The notes: a model not told the origin generated them from the sequence alone. DNA of 64,000 nt from UBA1756 sp045130235 (GCA_045130235.1 JBGUPJ010000027.1:41429-105428), one strand, 5' to 3'; shown: positions 42,638-53,649, counted from the stretch's first letter. Numbers and translations: made by a program.

Positions 42638-44977
42638 TTATTTATTCTGTTGATACAATCCCATGATACGAGTCTTCTCTTTCTTCCCAACCTTTTTCAA
42701 ATCGATGGTCACATCCATACCTTTCTCAAAAGTATGCTTTGAAATCACATTGTCTTTCATCAGCAGAACCGTCGTAGGCTTTCCTTTCATCTCATTACGG
42801 ACCTCATACAGCGATTTCGTGTCATCAATGGTCCAATTCTCAAACTTCACCACCACATATTCCCCTGAAAGTTCCTGATTTTCACTTGCTTCGAAAGTGA
42901 CCGTATAAACATATTGCTTCATGGCGGCCGGATCCTGCGCCATCATTTCCTTTTTTAGCGACGCAATATTTTTCTCGATTCGTTTGGTTAATGGGATATC
43001 CTCCTTGTATATCGCTTTCAAGATATCCAAAGCCTTCTGATAATACTCCAATGCCGTGGCAGCGTCGCCTTGTTTATCATACACTCCAGCCAAATTGTTG
43101 TAACTGATTGCCACATACGGATGATTTTCTCCGAATAATGTTTGCCGAATTTCCAGGGCTTTCTGATTATACTCCAATGAATGGGCAAAGTCGCCGAGGT
43201 AAAAATACGAAATACCGACATTATTGTAACATATCGCCACGTATGGATGAAGATCTCCATAAACCAATCTCATGGCCTTCAAGGCTTTCTGGCGATACTC
43301 CAATGCCAAACTATCTTTGCCTTGACCATCATACACGGCCCCAATATTGTTGTAGCTTATGGCCACCTCTGGATGGTTTTCACCATAAAGATTCTTCTTG
43401 ATATTCAATGATTTCTGCTGATACTCCATAGCGCGCGCATAGTCACCTAAATCATCATACACCGAACCGATATTACTGTATAAGGTCGCCACATCGGGAT
43501 GTTCTTCCCCGCAAAGCACTAACATGATGGACAATGCCTTTTGGTAATTCTCCAGCGCAAGTTCGATTTGATTGATATCAGAATACACAGAACCCAGATT
43601 GTTGTATTTGCTTGCCACTTCTATAGAGTTTTCCCCATAAGCAGATAGGTTGATAGCCAAACTTTTTTGGAGGTACTCCAATGCTTGGGCATAGTCACCC
43701 ATTCCCCAATATGTACCACCGATGTGGCCATAGCTCACAGCAATATCGGGGTGATTCTCTCCGAAAGCGGCCTGACGGACCGCAAGGGCCTGCTGCTGAT
43801 ATTTCAGCGCTTGTTCATACTCGCCTAAATGATAATGCACATTCCCGATATTGTCGTAGCAAGTTGCCACATCCGGATGATTCTCACCATAAAGTGTCTG
43901 TCGGATGGTTAAAGCCTTCTGGTGATACTCCATAGCTCGGTCGTATTCACTTAAGTGAGAGCATACTACGGCCAGCTCGTTGTAGCTTGTGGCCACATCG
44001 GGATGGTTCTCTCCCCTTTGAGATATAGCCTGACGCAGAGCGCGCTGGCAATATCCTACAGCTTTGTTGTAGTCTCCCAAGTATTCTCTGATGAACCTAC
44101 CTGCCTCCCACTGCCACTCCAGATTGGTCGTATCCAGATTGGCCCGTAGTTCCAGATAATAGGCGGCGGAGTCGTTTTTGTATTGTGCAGCAAATTTTTC
44201 ATAGAAACCATAGCAGCGGCGGCCCAACTCTTCGATGTCGGCGGCCAATACCGCTTCGGCCTGTTGCATCTTCTCCTTTTCTTCGTTGAGCGCTTGTGCT
44301 TTCTTTTGTGCATCCTTGATCTGTTGCGACACTTCACCGCGGGAGCGCAGCAGTGAGTCGGCTTTCACCAAGTCGCCGTTCTCGATAGAGAACGACACCT
44401 GCCGGTAGAACTCGTCCAGCAGGTCGTAATCAATTTCTGCATACCGCTTGGCCATTTCGGAGACGAGTTTCTCGTTGCTCTCCTGGTCGGCATAGAGCTT
44501 CTGCAACGCTTGGCGGTATTCCTCCTCGGTGATTTTGTTTTCCTCCTTGAGGGCGTCGATTTCCTCTTCCTTCTGCTGCAACTGTTTCTGAAGCTGGCGC
44601 CGCAGTTTCCGCTCGGCGGCCAACTGGTCGTCGGCGAGTTTCTCCTTGGTCTCCATCGAAATCACCAGCGGGTTGGAGGAGCAGGCATACTGCTTTTTCA
44701 GCATGTCGGGATCAGTAAGCACGTAGCCCTGCTTCTGCACATCGCTGAGGTAGAACTTCTTGTCGGGAGCGGTCAGGGTGAAGTTTCCGTTGCCGTCAGC
44801 CACGGTGGAGTGTCCGCCCGTGAGTTGGATGGCGACACCACCGATGCGGGTGCCGGGAATCAGGTTGCCTTTGCTGTCCATACGGCCCTTGGTCTTCACA
44901 TAGCCAGTCTGGGTAGTCTGGGCGAAGGCGAAGGTGGCGGCGAGGAGGAGGAAAAGTAGGGTAAAGATTCTTTTCAT
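42638..44977 (-). CDS. Exported TPR protein with C-terminal shared domain (operon gene 4)
   Basis: A 779-residue protein with a signal peptide (MKRIFTLLFLLLAATFAFAQ), N-terminal beta domain, coiled coil, eight to nine 42-residue TPRs and the same 95-residue C-terminal domain as the gene at 37579 (YVYTVTFEASENQELSGEYV...). An ATG two codons upstream (44983) is an alternative start. The central TPRs are individual, whereas the first 290 residues are nearly the same as in the gene at 37579. It follows the 648-residue TPR gene after 32 bases. Confidence 0.85.
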   Translation of the reverse strand: MKRIFTLLFLLLAATFAFAQTTQTGYVKTKGRMDSKGNLIPGTRIGGVAIQLTGGHSTVADGNGNFTLTAPDKKFYLSDVQKQGYVLTDPDMLKKQYACSSNPLVISMETKEKLADDQLAAERKLRRQLQKQLQQKEEEIDALKEENKITEEEYRQALQKLYADQESNEKLVSEMAKRYAEIDYDLLDEFYRQVSFSIENGDLVKADSLLRSRGEVSQQIKDAQKKAQALNEEKEKMQQAEAVLAADIEELGRRCYGFYEKFAAQYKNDSAAYYLELRANLDTTNLEWQWEAGRFIREYLGDYNKAVGYCQRALRQAISQRGENHPDVATSYNELAVVCSHLSEYDRAMEYHQKALTIRQTLYGENHPDVATCYDNIGNVHYHLGEYEQALKYQQQALAVRQAAFGENHPDIAVSYGHIGGTYWGMGDYAQALEYLQKSLAINLSAYGENSIEVASKYNNLGSVYSDINQIELALENYQKALSIMLVLCGEEHPDVATLYSNIGSVYDDLGDYARAMEYQQKSLNIKKNLYGENHPEVAISYNNIGAVYDGQGKDSLALEYRQKALKAMRLVYGDLHPYVAICYNNVGISYFYLGDFAHSLEYNQKALEIRQTLFGENHPYVAISYNNLAGVYDKQGDAATALEYYQKALDILKAIYKEDIPLTKRIEKNIASLKKEMMAQDPAAMKQYVYTVTFEASENQELSGEYVVVKFENWTIDDTKSLYEVRNEMKGKPTTVLLMKDNVISKHTFEKGMDVTIDLKKVGKKEKTRIMGLYQQNK
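44090..44960 (-). repeat. Long direct repeat: 5' module of the TPR genes (copy B)
   Basis: Partner of 39030-39890, about 5 kb apart and in the same orientation. Recombination between them would delete the 13-TPR gene and fuse the two flanking genes. Confidence 0.8.
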
Positions 44978-45009
44978 TATCATGAATCTTCTAAATTGTA
45001 TTTTGTTTC

Positions 45010-46956
45010 TCAATGCTTTTTCTTCATTAGTTTCTTAGTTATCCTAATTCTAGCTTTTAATAATTTAGTAAAAGGATGATTCTCTCCGCAAACCGATTTA
45101 TAAATTCCATAACTCTTTTGGAAATACTCTAGTGCACGGGCATAGTCGTCCTGGGAATAGTAAACCCGACCGATGATATTATAACTATCAGCCACACAGC
45201 CATGATTCTCCCCTAAAACCGATTTCCAGATGGCCAAGGCCTTCTGGAAATACTCCATCGCTTGGTCATATTTGCCCTGGGAATAGTACACCAAACCGAT
45301 GTTGTAGTAGCTTCGCGCCACATCGGGATGGTTCTCCCCCAAAACCGATTTCCAGATGGCCAAGGCCTTCTGGTGATACCCCATCGCACCGTACTTACCC
45401 TGTGACAGGTACACGTTCCCGATATTGTTGTAGCTTACCGCCACATCGGGATGGTTCTCCCCCAAAACCGATTTCCTGATGGCCAAGGCCTTCTGATGAT
45501 ACTCTAGCGCTTGGCCGTACTTGTCCTGGGAAAAGTGCACCAAACCGATATTGTTGTAGCTTACCGCCACACGAGGATGGTTCTCCCCATAAACCGATAT
45601 CCGGATATACAGGGCCTTCTGGAGATACTCCAGCGCTTGGTCGTACTTGCCCTGAGCATCGTATACCATGCCGATGTTGTTGTAACAAAACGCCACATCG
45701 GGATGGTCTTCCACAAAAAACGACTTAACGATGGACAAGGCATTCCGGTAATACTTCAGCGCTTTGCCATACTTGCACTGGTGATAGTACATCAGACCAA
45801 TCATGTTATAGTTTGTCGCCACATCAGTATGGATCTCTCCATAAACCGACTTCAAGATGGCTAATGCTTTCAAGTAATACTCCAGCGCTTGGTCGTATTC
45901 GCCATGGGCATAATACACTGTACCAATATTGAAGTAGCATATCGCCACATCGGAATTATTCTCCACCCCTTGAGATATAGCCTGCCTCAGAGCGCGTTGG
46001 AAATATGTCATTGCTTGATCGTAATCGGCCAAATATTCTAGAATATATCTGCCTGCCTCCACCTGCCACTCCACATTGGTTGTATCCAAGGCCGCCCTTG
46101 TTTCAATATAAAACCGAGCTTTCTCATTGTTGAATCGTGACAATTCTATGGTATATAATTGATACAAATACTCCGCATCCTTCTCCTGCTGTTTCAGCAC
46201 AGCGGTCCAATCAGCGTTGGCCTGAGCAAGGATGTCTTGAGCCCGATTGCGTTCCTGATTAAGGCGCGAAAGGGCCTCCATGTTGCGTTGTAGCACGTCT
46301 ATGGGGTCGAAGAGTAAGTGGATGAGGGAGTCGGCACGCTCAAGTTCTCCGTTCTCAATACATAGGTTGATCTCTCGGTCTTTCTCATCCATAAGATCGT
46401 AATCGGCATGGGCATAGTGTTCTGCGAGTCCGTCTATCAATGTTTGATATTTTTCAAACTTGTCCTGCAAGTCTTGTATCTCCGCACGGTATTGCTCGAT
46501 GGAAATTTGCTTGTCACTCAACTGCTTTTCCAGCATTTTGACCTTGGTATCATAGTTCCGCTTTGCAGCATCATAAGCGTTGTTTACTATTCGCTGCTTG
46601 TCGGCCTGTAGTTGCTTTGTCGATACCATAACGATAGTGAGCGTGACTTTGTCTGAAAAGGCAAGTGGCTGTCCGAGGAGGTCCTGTTCGTTGAGTTCAT
46701 AATCGTTTTTCTGCACTTGCTGTAGAATAAACGCATCCCCGTTTTTTTTGTCAGCCATCATCAAGTTAAACTTACCGTCTTCACCGCTTAACGTGGGGTT
46801 ATGTTCTCCTCGCACCCGGATGGTCACCCCACTCAAGGGTTCACCAGCCTTATCAGAACGGCCCAGTGTTCTTACGTAGCCAGCCTGGATTTGAGCACAG
46901 ATTGGCGAAATTGTTAGCATAAAAAACAAGAACAGAAGCAGAATTACTCTTTTCAT
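45010..46956 (-). CDS. Exported TPR protein, shorter type (operon gene 3)
   Basis: A 648-residue protein with a signal peptide (MKRVILLLFLFFMLTISPICAQ), a diverged N-terminal beta domain (GYVRTLGRSDKAGEPLSGVTIRV...), a coiled coil (about 110-250) and about seven TPRs. One unit (YLSQGKYGAMGYHQKAL) is one residue short of its neighbours, an in-frame codon loss. Adjacent repeats are close to identical in DNA (45241-45520), pointing to recent tandem duplication. It ends in a basic tail (RITKKLMKKKH). Its start overlaps the stop of the 315-residue gene by 4 bases (ATGA). Confidence 0.83.
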   Translation of the reverse strand: MKRVILLLFLFFMLTISPICAQIQAGYVRTLGRSDKAGEPLSGVTIRVRGEHNPTLSGEDGKFNLMMADKKNGDAFILQQVQKNDYELNEQDLLGQPLAFSDKVTLTIVMVSTKQLQADKQRIVNNAYDAAKRNYDTKVKMLEKQLSDKQISIEQYRAEIQDLQDKFEKYQTLIDGLAEHYAHADYDLMDEKDREINLCIENGELERADSLIHLLFDPIDVLQRNMEALSRLNQERNRAQDILAQANADWTAVLKQQEKDAEYLYQLYTIELSRFNNEKARFYIETRAALDTTNVEWQVEAGRYILEYLADYDQAMTYFQRALRQAISQGVENNSDVAICYFNIGTVYYAHGEYDQALEYYLKALAILKSVYGEIHTDVATNYNMIGLMYYHQCKYGKALKYYRNALSIVKSFFVEDHPDVAFCYNNIGMVYDAQGKYDQALEYLQKALYIRISVYGENHPRVAVSYNNIGLVHFSQDKYGQALEYHQKALAIRKSVLGENHPDVAVSYNNIGNVYLSQGKYGAMGYHQKALAIWKSVLGENHPDVARSYYNIGLVYYSQGKYDQAMEYFQKALAIWKSVLGENHGCVADSYNIIGRVYYSQDDYARALEYFQKSYGIYKSVCGENHPFTKLLKARIRITKKLMKKKH

Positions 46957-47900
46957 GATTTGAGATTTTTGATTTTATTGTCCATGGCTTTAACCTCCTC
47001 ACTCTCTGAACCATAAAGAATCGCCTTGATTTTCAATGATTTTTCTAAATTTTCTATCGCTTTGGACTTATCACCCTCCAACAGGTATGCATCCGCAAGG
47101 TTGTCGCACAATGCAGCTAATCTTTTGGCATATTCTAGATCACTTAATATGTATTCCTCTTCGGCATTGACCCTATCAATGATGCTTTGGGCCAATTTAA
47201 TTCTCTCCATGATTTCATTCTTTGCCGCCTGATTACGTTCCAGTACTGTTTCGGGATCGAAGACTGTGTGTATAAGAGAATCTGCCTTATCAAATTCTCC
47301 ATTTTCAATACAGAGGTTGATTTGGTAGTCGGTGGAATCAAGATCGTCATAATCGGTACGTGCATAACGCTCAGCCATCTCACCGATCAAGGAACAGTAT
47401 TTTTCATATTTGTCTTGCAGCATAACAAGTTCTTGACTATATTGATCGACTGTAATCTCAGCATCCTTTTTTTTCTGCTCTAATTCCTTCAGCATTTTTT
47501 GATAATTCTCTTCAGCCACATGGTAAGCCTTATCCTCAATGCGCTTCTTGTCGGCTTCCAACTGTTTTTTGTCAACCATTTTGATGATGATGGGAACTTG
47601 AGGGGAGTAAACAAACTGACGACCAATAAACCCCTTATCTTTCAGTTCATAGTCATTTTTCTGTATTCGTAAAAAAACAATGGGATCCCCATCTTTTTTA
47701 TCTGGAAAGGGAATCTCAAAATAGCCATTTGTGTCACTCACCACAGGATTGACCATGCCCTTAGCTTGGATGACGACATGGGACAATTTATCGCCGGGTT
47801 GACTAGGGCGACCAATGACTTTTACATAGCCGCTTTGTGTTTGAGCCAAACTCATCAGAGCGATAAATGAAAGCACAGATAATAAAACCAATCTTTTCAC
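46953..47900 (-). CDS. Exported coiled-coil protein lacking the TPR array (operon gene 2)
   Basis: A 315-residue protein with a signal peptide (MKRLVLLSVLSFIALMSLAQ), the beta domain (GYVKVIGRPSQPGDKLSHVVIQA...) and the coiled coil (about 115-215) found in the TPR proteins. It stops after a single TPR-like helix pair (NLADAYLLEGDKSKAIENLEKSL). It resembles the head module of gene 3 without its repeats. It may be the constant partner that the longer proteins assemble with, or a gene that lost its array. It sits 9 bases after the TIR gene. Confidence 0.75.
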   Translation of the reverse strand: MKRLVLLSVLSFIALMSLAQTQSGYVKVIGRPSQPGDKLSHVVIQAKGMVNPVVSDTNGYFEIPFPDKKDGDPIVFLRIQKNDYELKDKGFIGRQFVYSPQVPIIIKMVDKKQLEADKKRIEDKAYHVAEENYQKMLKELEQKKKDAEITVDQYSQELVMLQDKYEKYCSLIGEMAERYARTDYDDLDSTDYQINLCIENGEFDKADSLIHTVFDPETVLERNQAAKNEIMERIKLAQSIIDRVNAEEEYILSDLEYAKRLAALCDNLADAYLLEGDKSKAIENLEKSLKIKAILYGSESEEVKAMDNKIKNLKS

Positions 47901-47909
47901 AGTAATCTT

Positions 47910-49040
47910 TCAGTAAAAAATGATGTATGCGCTTTGTCCGCAGGGCATAAAGAAAGTATCTTTCTCTATTTTGACAGGAGCAACTATAGAGTACCATTGG
48001 GATTGTTTCTCCAATGGAATAAATAATGATGCCCCACCTTGTTCATCGGTAGTAACCTCGTATCCACCAATGCAAAAGGTCGTGTTGGCCGCTACGGTTT
48101 CGGTATTGGGATTCCAAGTATGGAAATAGACATTGCCATATACGGCCGGATCGCGGGCGATGTTCAACGTCAGGTCTTTGGTCAGGGTGACGACGGTATC
48201 GGTTTTCAGAAAGTGCTCACAGGAGATGGTCACGTGCACGGGCTGGTTGAGGTACTTGTGCGGGATGTTGCGGAAAACCAACTTTCCATCGATGGTGCGG
48301 AGTGTGTCGGTCTCGGTCTTGTTGTCGAGCGTGAGGGTCACCACCGCATTCTTCATCGGCGGCAGGTTGTCGTTGTGTATCGAAATCTCTTTTACCTGCA
48401 AGGTCACATCCACGGGCTGACTGTTGTGCCACACACCCAGCAATGCCGCAAGCACGAGCAGGGCTCCCACCATCCATGCGACAGCTTTTATCCTGCGCTG
48501 GCGGCGGTGGCGCTTCCATATCGTATCAAATTCAACATTCAGCAGTTTGGAGATGAGTTGCACGTAGGCCCGCTCGCGGTTCAGCCACGGCAGGTGATGG
48601 ATTTTCTCATGGATATTCGCCCCCAAAATCTCGGGCAACCCCAACTTTTCCACCACAGGGTTGAAGCACTCCGTATCGGGATTCCCGCTATGCGGTTCTC
48701 CATCCACTATAAAGAAGTGAATATCCGTTGTTCTTCCTAACTGATGGAAGAACTCAATCTCCTTTCCTACCCATTCTGACTTGGCTGAATGAGGGGAGCA
48801 GATTACGATGAGGTGGCGGGAAGCCGCCAGACGTTCCTGCAACTCTTGTGACAAACCGCCCGGCTGTATGTCGGTGGGAGCGAAAAACACAGGCTTGATG
48901 GGCGTGCGTTCCCACCCACGCTCACTGCACAGCGTGGCCGGCATCCGGTAGTGCTCCAGCTTTTTCTGCAACCGCTTTCCCCACTTGATATCGTGGGAGT
49001 TATAGCTAATAAAGGCAAAATATTTGTATTGTGGGGTCAT
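47910..49040 (-). CDS. Membrane-anchored TIR-domain protein with periplasmic beta domains (operon gene 1)
   Basis: A 376-residue protein. Residues 5-170 form a TIR domain: YKYFAFISYNSHD (box 1), FFAPTDIQPGGLSQEL, LIVICSPHSAKSEW and VGKEIEFF. Glu94 in W-V-G-K-E-I stands where NAD-cleaving TIR domains such as SARM1 have their catalytic Glu. A basic stretch (KRHRRQRR) and one transmembrane helix (about 185-203) follow, so the TIR is cytoplasmic. The last 170 residues are two beta-sandwich-like domains outside. The ATG at 49040 is preferred; one at 49073 would be almost at the transcript start. TIR identity is fairly sure. Enzyme activity is inferred. Confidence 0.85.
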   Translation of the reverse strand: MTPQYKYFAFISYNSHDIKWGKRLQKKLEHYRMPATLCSERGWERTPIKPVFFAPTDIQPGGLSQELQERLAASRHLIVICSPHSAKSEWVGKEIEFFHQLGRTTDIHFFIVDGEPHSGNPDTECFNPVVEKLGLPEILGANIHEKIHHLPWLNRERAYVQLISKLLNVEFDTIWKRHRRQRRIKAVAWMVGALLVLAALLGVWHNSQPVDVTLQVKEISIHNDNLPPMKNAVVTLTLDNKTETDTLRTIDGKLVFRNIPHKYLNQPVHVTISCEHFLKTDTVVTLTKDLTLNIARDPAVYGNVYFHTWNPNTETVAANTTFCIGGYEVTTDEQGGASLFIPLEKQSQWYSIVAPVKIEKDTFFMPCGQSAYIIFY

Positions 49041-49085
49041 AGGCAACTTGGGATTATTTGAATAAAGATGCATCCATTACGGCTG

Positions 49086-49093
49086 CAAAAATA
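49086..49093 (-). promoter_or_regulatory. Promoter -7 element of the TIR-TPR operon
   Basis: Minus-strand TATTTTTG lies 46 bases before the chosen TIR start. A weak TTG occurs at 49117-49119. No other promoter-like box was seen between the six genes. Confidence 0.5.
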
Positions 49094-49132
49094 ATCAAAT
49101 ATCCAACAAGTTGTATCAAGTTGTGAAAAATA

Positions 49133-51628
<2,496 letters not shown>

Positions 51629-51774
51629 TTACAATATAATTAGAGTCGTCTCAAAAATGGAGCGGCAAAAGTACAACAAAAAAATCAATCCATACGATAT
51701 TTTTTCAGAATTTACATTTATTATTCTAATTTTCAATAAAATAAATTTCTTAATAAAAGTTAACAAGAAATATT

Positions 51775-51805
51775 TTTGATAATCCATAAAAAAAATGTAA
51801 CTTTG
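51775..51805 (+). promoter_or_regulatory. kce promoter
   Basis: TTTG (51775-51778), exactly 19 bases, TAACTTTG (51798-51805), 58 bases before the kce ATG. A TACTTTTG box for the divergent glycine-rich gene is at 51666-51673. Confidence 0.8.
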
Positions 51806-51863
51806 CCCACTTTTTAAAAGGTGAAATAGAATATTATAAATAATTAAAAATCAAAAAAATAAT

Positions 51864-52700
51864 ATGGAAAAACTGATTATCACAGCCGCTATTTGCGGAG
51901 CAGAAGTCACGAAAGAGCAGAACCCTGCTGTACCTTATACTGTAGAAGAGATCGTTCGCGAGGCCAAGTCGGCGGTGGATGCCGGTGCCGCGATTGTGCA
52001 CTTGCATGTGCGTTTTGACGATGGCACGCCCACCCAGAGCCGCGAGCGTTTCCAGGAGTGCGAGGAGGCCATTTACAAGGTATGTCCCGATGTGATTCTG
52101 ATTCCCTCCACTGGTGGGGCTGTGGGCATGACTCCCGACGAGCGTCTGCAATCGACCGACACCACTCCGATTCCGGAGATGGCCACTTTGGACTGTGGTA
52201 CCTGCAACTTCGGCGATGAGATTTTCGACAACACGATGCCGACGATGCGTGCTTTTGGCAAGCGCATGATCGAGCGCGGCATCAAGCCCGAGTACGAGTG
52301 CTTTGAGATGGGACATTTGGACACCATTCTGACGATGGCCCGCAAAGGTCAGGTGCCCGGTGCGCCGATGCAGTTCAACTTCGTGTTAGGTGTTCCCGGC
52401 TGTACGCCGGCTACGGTAGCGAACCTTTGCTGGCTGGTGAATGCCATTCCGGCAGGCAGCACCTGGACGGTGACCGGCATTGGCCGTCACGCTTTCCCGA
52501 TGGCTGCTGCGGCTATCGCCATGGGCGGCAATGTGCGCGTGGGCTTCGAGGACAACCTGAACCTGGCGAAGGGCGTTCCGGCCAAATCGAATGGTGAGCT
52601 GGTGGCGAAGGTAGTCCGTCTGGCCAAGGAGCTTGGCCGCGAGGTGGCCACCTCCGACGAGGCACGTGTCATTCTTGGACTTCCTGCCAGAAAAAAATAA
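51864..52700 (+). CDS. kce: Beta-keto-acid cleavage enzyme (3-keto-5-aminohexanoate cleavage enzyme-like)
   Basis: A 278-residue TIM-barrel Zn enzyme of the BKACE (DUF849) family. The Zn ligands His46 and His48 (HLHVR) and the acidic pair at 229-230 (GFED) are present, with Glu14 in ICGAEVTK near the active site. The classic member splits 3-keto-5-aminohexanoate with acetyl-CoA to give 3-aminobutyryl-CoA and acetoacetate in lysine fermentation to butyrate. The family includes other specificities, so the lysine role is likely but not proven. No kdd, kal or kam genes are adjacent; an SDR gene follows after 33 bases. Confidence 0.88.
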   Translation: MEKLIITAAICGAEVTKEQNPAVPYTVEEIVREAKSAVDAGAAIVHLHVRFDDGTPTQSRERFQECEEAIYKVCPDVILIPSTGGAVGMTPDERLQSTDTTPIPEMATLDCGTCNFGDEIFDNTMPTMRAFGKRMIERGIKPEYECFEMGHLDTILTMARKGQVPGAPMQFNFVLGVPGCTPATVANLCWLVNAIPAGSTWTVTGIGRHAFPMAAAAIAMGGNVRVGFEDNLNLAKGVPAKSNGELVAKVVRLAKELGREVATSDEARVILGLPARKK

Positions 52701-52733
52701 ACATATCGACCGTTCTGACAAAAGGGAAATAGT

Positions 52734-53597
52734 ATGTCGAAAGTCGCAATCATCACCGGTGCCGATGGCGGCATGGGTCAGGAGCATGTGAAGGCGGTCA
52801 GCAAGGCCGGCTATGAGGTCGTGATGGCGTGTCGCAACCCGCAGAAGGCATGGCCCATCTGCAAGGAGCTCATCGCCAAGACGCATAACACGAACATCCG
52901 CGTCATGAAACTCGACCTTGCCTCGTTTGCCAGCATCTACGCTTTTGTGGAGGAGATCCGCCAGCAATATACGCATGTGGACCTTCTGCTCAACAATGCG
53001 GGCAGGCTATGCCACCAGCTGGAGGTGACCGCCGACGGTGTGGAGATGACCGTCGGGGTGAACTACCTCGGCCACTATCTGCTGACCCGTCTGCTGCTGC
53101 CGCTCATCCCCGATGGCAGCCGCATCGTGAACATGGTGTCACTCACCATCCGCTATGGCAAGGTCGATCACGACATCTTCACCCCAGTTCCACCAAAAAA
53201 ATTCAACCGTTTCACCGCTTATTCCGACTCCAAGTTGGCGTTGCTGTATTTCACGCTGGACCTAGCCGAGGAGCTGAAAGACAAGAACATACTGGTGAAC
53301 TGCGCCGACCCGGGTATCGTGAGCACCAACATCATCCGACAGGGCAACATTGTGGTGGACAAGCTGTGCGACTGGTTCTTCCGCCCCATCATCTACAAAC
53401 CCGCAAAAGGTGCCAGCACCATGATCCATCTGGCCCTCTCTCCAGACATCACCTGCACGGGAAAATGTTTTGCCAGAAAAAAGCCTGTGCGACTTAAAAA
53501 GAAGATGATTGAGAATCCCTACCGCCAACAGCTGCACGACAGAACCGAAGAACTGATCAAACTGAAAAGTAAAGACACGGCATGCCGTGTCTCATAA
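52734..53597 (+). CDS. Short-chain dehydrogenase/reductase
   Basis: A 287-residue SDR with the N-terminal cofactor motif TGADGGMG, LLLNNAG, and catalytic Tyr163-Lys167 (YSDSK). Length and layout resemble retinol-dehydrogenase or protochlorophyllide-reductase-like SDRs. Substrate unknown; being next to kce hints at a hydroxy- or keto-acid. The last codons (KDTACRVS, stop) are formed by a palindromic repeat at 53573-53592, so the natural C-terminus may have been altered by it. Confidence 0.82.
   Translation: MSKVAIITGADGGMGQEHVKAVSKAGYEVVMACRNPQKAWPICKELIAKTHNTNIRVMKLDLASFASIYAFVEEIRQQYTHVDLLLNNAGRLCHQLEVTADGVEMTVGVNYLGHYLLTRLLLPLIPDGSRIVNMVSLTIRYGKVDHDIFTPVPPKKFNRFTAYSDSKLALLYFTLDLAEELKDKNILVNCADPGIVSTNIIRQGNIVVDKLCDWFFRPIIYKPAKGASTMIHLALSPDITCTGKCFARKKPVRLKKKMIENPYRQQLHDRTEELIKLKSKDTACRVS
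53573..53592. repeat. Palindromic repeat, copy 1
   Basis: AGACACGG-CATG-CCGTGTCT, a perfect palindrome preceded by AAAGTAA and followed by CA(T/A)AAA. It overlaps the 3' end of the SDR gene. Confidence 0.75.
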
Positions 53598-53606
53598 AAA
53601 AAGTAA

Positions 53607-53626
53607 AGACGTGGTGTACCGCGTCT
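53607..53626. repeat. Palindromic repeat, copy 2
   Basis: AGACGTGG-TGTA-CCGCGTCT, 34 bases from copy 1 with the same AAAGTAA lead. Stem bases differ from copy 1 in ways that keep pairing (one G-T wobble). It resembles REP-type elements and may act as a weak terminator or mRNA stabiliser between the SDR gene and sufC. Confidence 0.75.
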
Positions 53627-53649
53627 CAAAATCAATAAAAAACAACTAC

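Noticed and set aside
37900..46000. Regular repeats of about 126 bases, considered as a CRISPR or satellite array
   Set aside because: The period equals 42 codons and keeps frame; these are TPR-coding units, not repeat-spacer arrays. No CRISPR was seen anywhere in the window.
53587..53649. Upstream in-frame extension of sufC
   Set aside because: These codons are the palindromic repeats; SufC homology begins at the ATG at 53650.
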